Shown: in pieces, positions 61,896-64,000 of the stretch
How positions within the stretch are numbered: the first letter of the stretch is position 1
Layout: the number at the start of each line of letters is the position of its first letter
NCBI GenBank assembly: GCA_019084025.1
Contig: JAHRBI010000006.1
Coordinates: forward strand, 351,071 to 415,070
Direction of reading: 5' to 3'
DNA length: 64,000 nt
Origin: Burkholderiaceae bacterium DAT-1
GTDB lineage: Bacteria > Pseudomonadota > Gammaproteobacteria > Burkholderiales > Chitinimonadaceae
Notes under the pieces: model-generated
What the model was told of the DNA's origin: nothing
Seen by the model: only the letters and a program-made list of their open reading frames with translations
Database searches by the model: none
Made by a program: the position numbers and the translations under genes

Positions 61896-63050
61896 TCAAA
61901 ATACCGTTGAAATCGATACGGTCAGCAAATTGCTGTCGCCGAGGTAGGTCCGCCCCGAGGGAGGATTCATACTACTATCCCTCGTGCGATCATATTGCAC
62001 TTTCAAGGCTGCAGATTTTGAAAAATCCCAGCGAAGTAAGGCACTTGTTGTTGAAAATCGAGTCGGCAGGGGATCATCAGCGGCTTGTTTTTCCCAATAC
62101 CGTGCACCGCTCAACATTGCAGTAACACTACCAAAGCGATACCCCACAGCCAGCATCCCCGCTGGCGCAGAGTACGACTCTCCGCGCTGAACGATATTGT
62201 ATTCCAGCTTACCAATCCAGTTATTGTATTCAATGCCGGTATATACGCCATACAGCCTTTGCCGCAAGCCTTTATAAGTCATCGTTCCCTGTGACAAATA
62301 CTCGACAGAACCATCACTTTGGATAGCTGATGCATCAACCTGATTCTGCATGTACACACCGCGAATCTCGACAATATCATTCGTCGCGGATAATGATGCC
62401 CCCATGATATTGCGCCAGTTTTCCTGAATCGGAACACCGTAAATCACTTTACTCTGTACCGGATTATTTGCTGACTCTTCCCTTCCAAGCCAGGCATTGC
62501 CAAAGTAAGACCAATCTCCGGAAGCATCCCGAAACATGACATTCACGCCATCGTAGTTCGCAATCTCCCACCCGTATACTTCACCCGGCGGACGAACCCA
62601 AGGGTAGGTGTACCCCACATATGTTGAATCAGAAAGATAATAGATGGGCAAATGCTTACGGCCAGCCTGCAAAGTAAATCGATTGTCCAATTTATAACTT
62701 AAATAGGCCCAATCAACCGCCGCCTTATAATCTTCTGCACCTCTGGCTGCGATTTGAACAGTTGCAGCCAGTTGCTCATCAATTTTCGCATCCATCTGCA
62801 AACCAACGACGGACTCCGGCTTAAACTGCCAGCCATCCGCATGATACAGCTGCGCATATTCCCAGCCGGCCAAATTACATGGGCATTGAATAGGCAAATT
62901 AGTCCCCGGCTGCCAAACATGCTCTGTCCCACTCAGCACCTTTCCTGCCGTAAAGGTAGCAAATCCGCTCATGCTCAAGTCGGCAGCCATTGCGATACCC
63001 GAACATGCCAATAGAACCGAGGCAACTTTGAAACCCGAAGAACGAATCAT
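61896..63050 (-). CDS. Porin-like outer-membrane protein
   Basis: 384 residues, signal peptide (about 1-22, ending AMA) and a repetitive beta-strand pattern ending in VSISTVF, the C-terminal Phe being the usual barrel insertion signal. Two cysteines sit close together (IQCPCNL). The ATG at 63050 has AAGGAGTAGG upstream. It reads into the half-size binding-protein gene, so the two probably form a functional pair for uptake or sensing of an anion or small solute. No closer family can be named. Confidence 0.75.
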   Translation of the reverse strand: MIRSSGFKVASVLLACSGIAMAADLSMSGFATFTAGKVLSGTEHVWQPGTNLPIQCPCNLAGWEYAQLYHADGWQFKPESVVGLQMDAKIDEQLAATVQIAARGAEDYKAAVDWAYLSYKLDNRFTLQAGRKHLPIYYLSDSTYVGYTYPWVRPPGEVYGWEIANYDGVNVMFRDASGDWSYFGNAWLGREESANNPVQSKVIYGVPIQENWRNIMGASLSATNDIVEIRGVYMQNQVDASAIQSDGSVEYLSQGTMTYKGLRQRLYGVYTGIEYNNWIGKLEYNIVQRGESYSAPAGMLAVGYRFGSVTAMLSGARYWEKQAADDPLPTRFSTTSALLRWDFSKSAALKVQYDRTRDSSMNPPSGRTYLGDSNLLTVSISTVF

Positions 63051-63155
63051 GTCCTACTCCTTGCACCGTAAACATCTTGGGTATAGGCATGATCCAATTA
63101 CAATGCAATATTAATACAAGAGTACAATGTGATTTTGCATGAGAAAGTTACGATC

Positions 63156-63740
63156 ATGGCCAAGCTGTACTTTCGCTATGCCAGCATGAATGCAGGGAAA
63201 AGCACTTATGCGCTTCAGGTTGCACACAATTACGAAGAACAAGGCCAGTCTGTTCGCATGTTTACAGCTGCCATGGATGATCGTTACGGCATGGGCAAAA
63301 TCGCATCTCGTTTAGGAATCCAGCGTGATGCAGAATGCTTTGATCCGGAATTTAATTTCGAACAAGCACTGTCCGCCTCTCAGCAAATCGTTGCCTGTCT
63401 TATTGTCGATGAAGCCCAGTTCCTGACGCCCACGCAAGTGAGGCAACTCCATCGCGTAGCGGCACTACAGGGCATCCCAGTCCTGTGCTATGGCCTTAGA
63501 TCAGATTTTCTGGGTGAGCCGTTCCCTGGCGCAGCGTGCTTATTAACGCTGGCTGACTCCATAGAAGAAATGAAAAGTATTTGTACCTGTGGCCGCAAAG
63601 CGACCATGAATCTAAGAGTAGATGCTCAAGGCAGGCCGGTCACTCATGGCGCCCAAGTAGAGATTGGCGGGAATGACCGTTATCGTCAAATGTGCGCAAA
63701 ATGTTTCTACACAGCGTTGGATACATCTAAATTTATTTGA
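63156..63740 (+). CDS. tdk: Thymidine kinase
   Basis: Phosphorylates thymidine to dTMP in nucleotide salvage. 194 residues: P-loop SMNAGKST near residue 9, Walker B VDEAQFL, the specificity loop around GLRSDFLGEPFPG, and a zinc site with CTCG and CAKC. The ATG at 63156 gives the normal family length. It is divergent from the porin with 105 bases between. I saw no convincing terminator in the 63741-63850 gap. Confidence 0.95.
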   Translation: MAKLYFRYASMNAGKSTYALQVAHNYEEQGQSVRMFTAAMDDRYGMGKIASRLGIQRDAECFDPEFNFEQALSASQQIVACLIVDEAQFLTPTQVRQLHRVAALQGIPVLCYGLRSDFLGEPFPGAACLLTLADSIEEMKSICTCGRKATMNLRVDAQGRPVTHGAQVEIGGNDRYRQMCAKCFYTALDTSKFI

Positions 63741-63854
63741 ATTAAAAGCAACCGGTCGATCCAGATCCTCAGTCGCACGGTTGACCATTTGGTTATAGGT
63801 ACGCTATTCAGCCCCTGATGCCCGGACTCGTATCCCCGCTACCAGGCCAAACGC

Positions 63855-63886
63855 AAAAACCCCGACCAGTCTTCTGATCGGGGTTT
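63855..63886 (-). terminator. Terminator of the rRNA operon
   Basis: On the minus strand CAAACCCCGATCAG - AAGA - CTGGTCGGGGTTTTTG forms a 13-bp stem with one G-T pair and a T5 run. It starts about 25 bases past the 5S rRNA 3' end. Confidence 0.88.
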
Positions 63887-63910
63887 GCATACATCTAACG
63901 ATGTTGTGGA

Positions 63911-64000
63911 GCCTGGCGGTGACCTACGTTCACACGGGAACCCGCACTATCATCGGCGCAGCTTCGTTTCACGGTCCTGTTCGAAATGGGAAGGCGTGGG
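63911..64000 (-). rRNA. rrf: 5S ribosomal RNA, 3' part (cut by window edge)
   Basis: The minus strand reads CCCACGCCTTCCCATTTCG, AACAGGACCGTGAAACGAAGC, GCGCCGATGATAGTGCGGG and TTCCCGTGTGAACGTAGGTC and ends in CACCGCCAGGC. These are recognisable conserved parts of betaproteobacterial 5S rRNA in the right order. About 90 of roughly 115 bases are present; the 5' end, 23S and 16S genes lie beyond the right edge. The 3' boundary is approximate. Confidence 0.93.

Noticed and set aside
63741..63850. CAACCG/CGGTTG pair after tdk considered as terminator
   Set aside because: The loop would be over 20 bases and there is no T-run; not convincing.

Overview
This 64 kb window looks like ordinary chromosome from a motile, free-living betaproteobacterium, most likely of the Neisseriales or a near relative. 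The assignment is an inference. It rests on the betaproteobacterial-style 5S rRNA at the right edge, FleS/FleR-type sigma-54 flagellar control, CheZ and CheV in the chemotaxis system, a PsrA-type fatty-acid regulator next to fadE, and a PHA-system protein. Genes are dense on both strands and no gap between genes exceeds about 300 bases. I see no insertion sequence, prophage, CRISPR array, tRNA gene or clear composition island.

Layout, left to right. (1) 1-5642, minus strand: a fatty-acid beta-oxidation block, psrA - fadE - fadL - 3-hydroxyacyl-CoA dehydrogenase (cut by the window edge), with a PsrA-type operator upstream of psrA. (2) 5835-8495: a class I aminotransferase, a small PHA-system protein and a lipoprotein of unknown function. 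(3) 8513-18721, minus strand: a flagellar block reading fleS - STAS protein - CheB-like methylesterase without a receiver - fleR - fliE F G H I J, with a good sigma-54 promoter before fliE. (4) 18927-25477, plus strand: chemotaxis genes cheV - cheV - cheY - cheZ - cheA, followed by a degenerate EAL/HDOD gene. (5) 25497-27930: dut and coaBC on the minus strand, radC divergent. (6) 28139-33005, plus strand: a complete branched-chain amino acid ABC transporter operon. (7) 33006-39684: an SRPBCC protein, nudC, marC, a lone hpnC and a secreted 1120-residue GH31 glycosidase. (8) 39723-45479: a receiver protein with an unidentified C-terminal region, then cheY-like - cheW - mcp - cheD. (9) 45490-58217: cellulose synthesis bcsQ-A-B-Z-C (minus) with bcsE divergent; bcsF and bcsG are absent. 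(10) 58214-61388: nnrS, nemR and nemA, with nearly identical NemR-type operators placed in the nemR and nemA promoters. (11) 61459-63740: a half-size periplasmic-binding protein plus porin operon, and tdk. (12) 63855-64000: terminator and 3' part of a 5S rRNA, the end of an rRNA operon that enters from the right on the minus strand.

How it fits together: two regions serve flagellar motility and chemotaxis, and a third builds c-di-GMP-controlled cellulose (BcsA PilZ domain, BcsE RxGD motif), so the window holds both sides of the motile/sessile choice. No diguanylate cyclase or active phosphodiesterase is visible; the single EAL domain is degenerate.

Most unusual observations: a BcsR/BcsP-like segment fused to the N-terminus of BcsQ; a STAS gene plus a receiverless CheB domain lying between fleS and fleR; CheA with an Ala/Pro linker and one short embedded motif instead of a P2 domain; nemR and nemA promoters carrying matching operators; and a porin paired with a half-size binding protein. 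I did not find a wholly new defence or mobile system.
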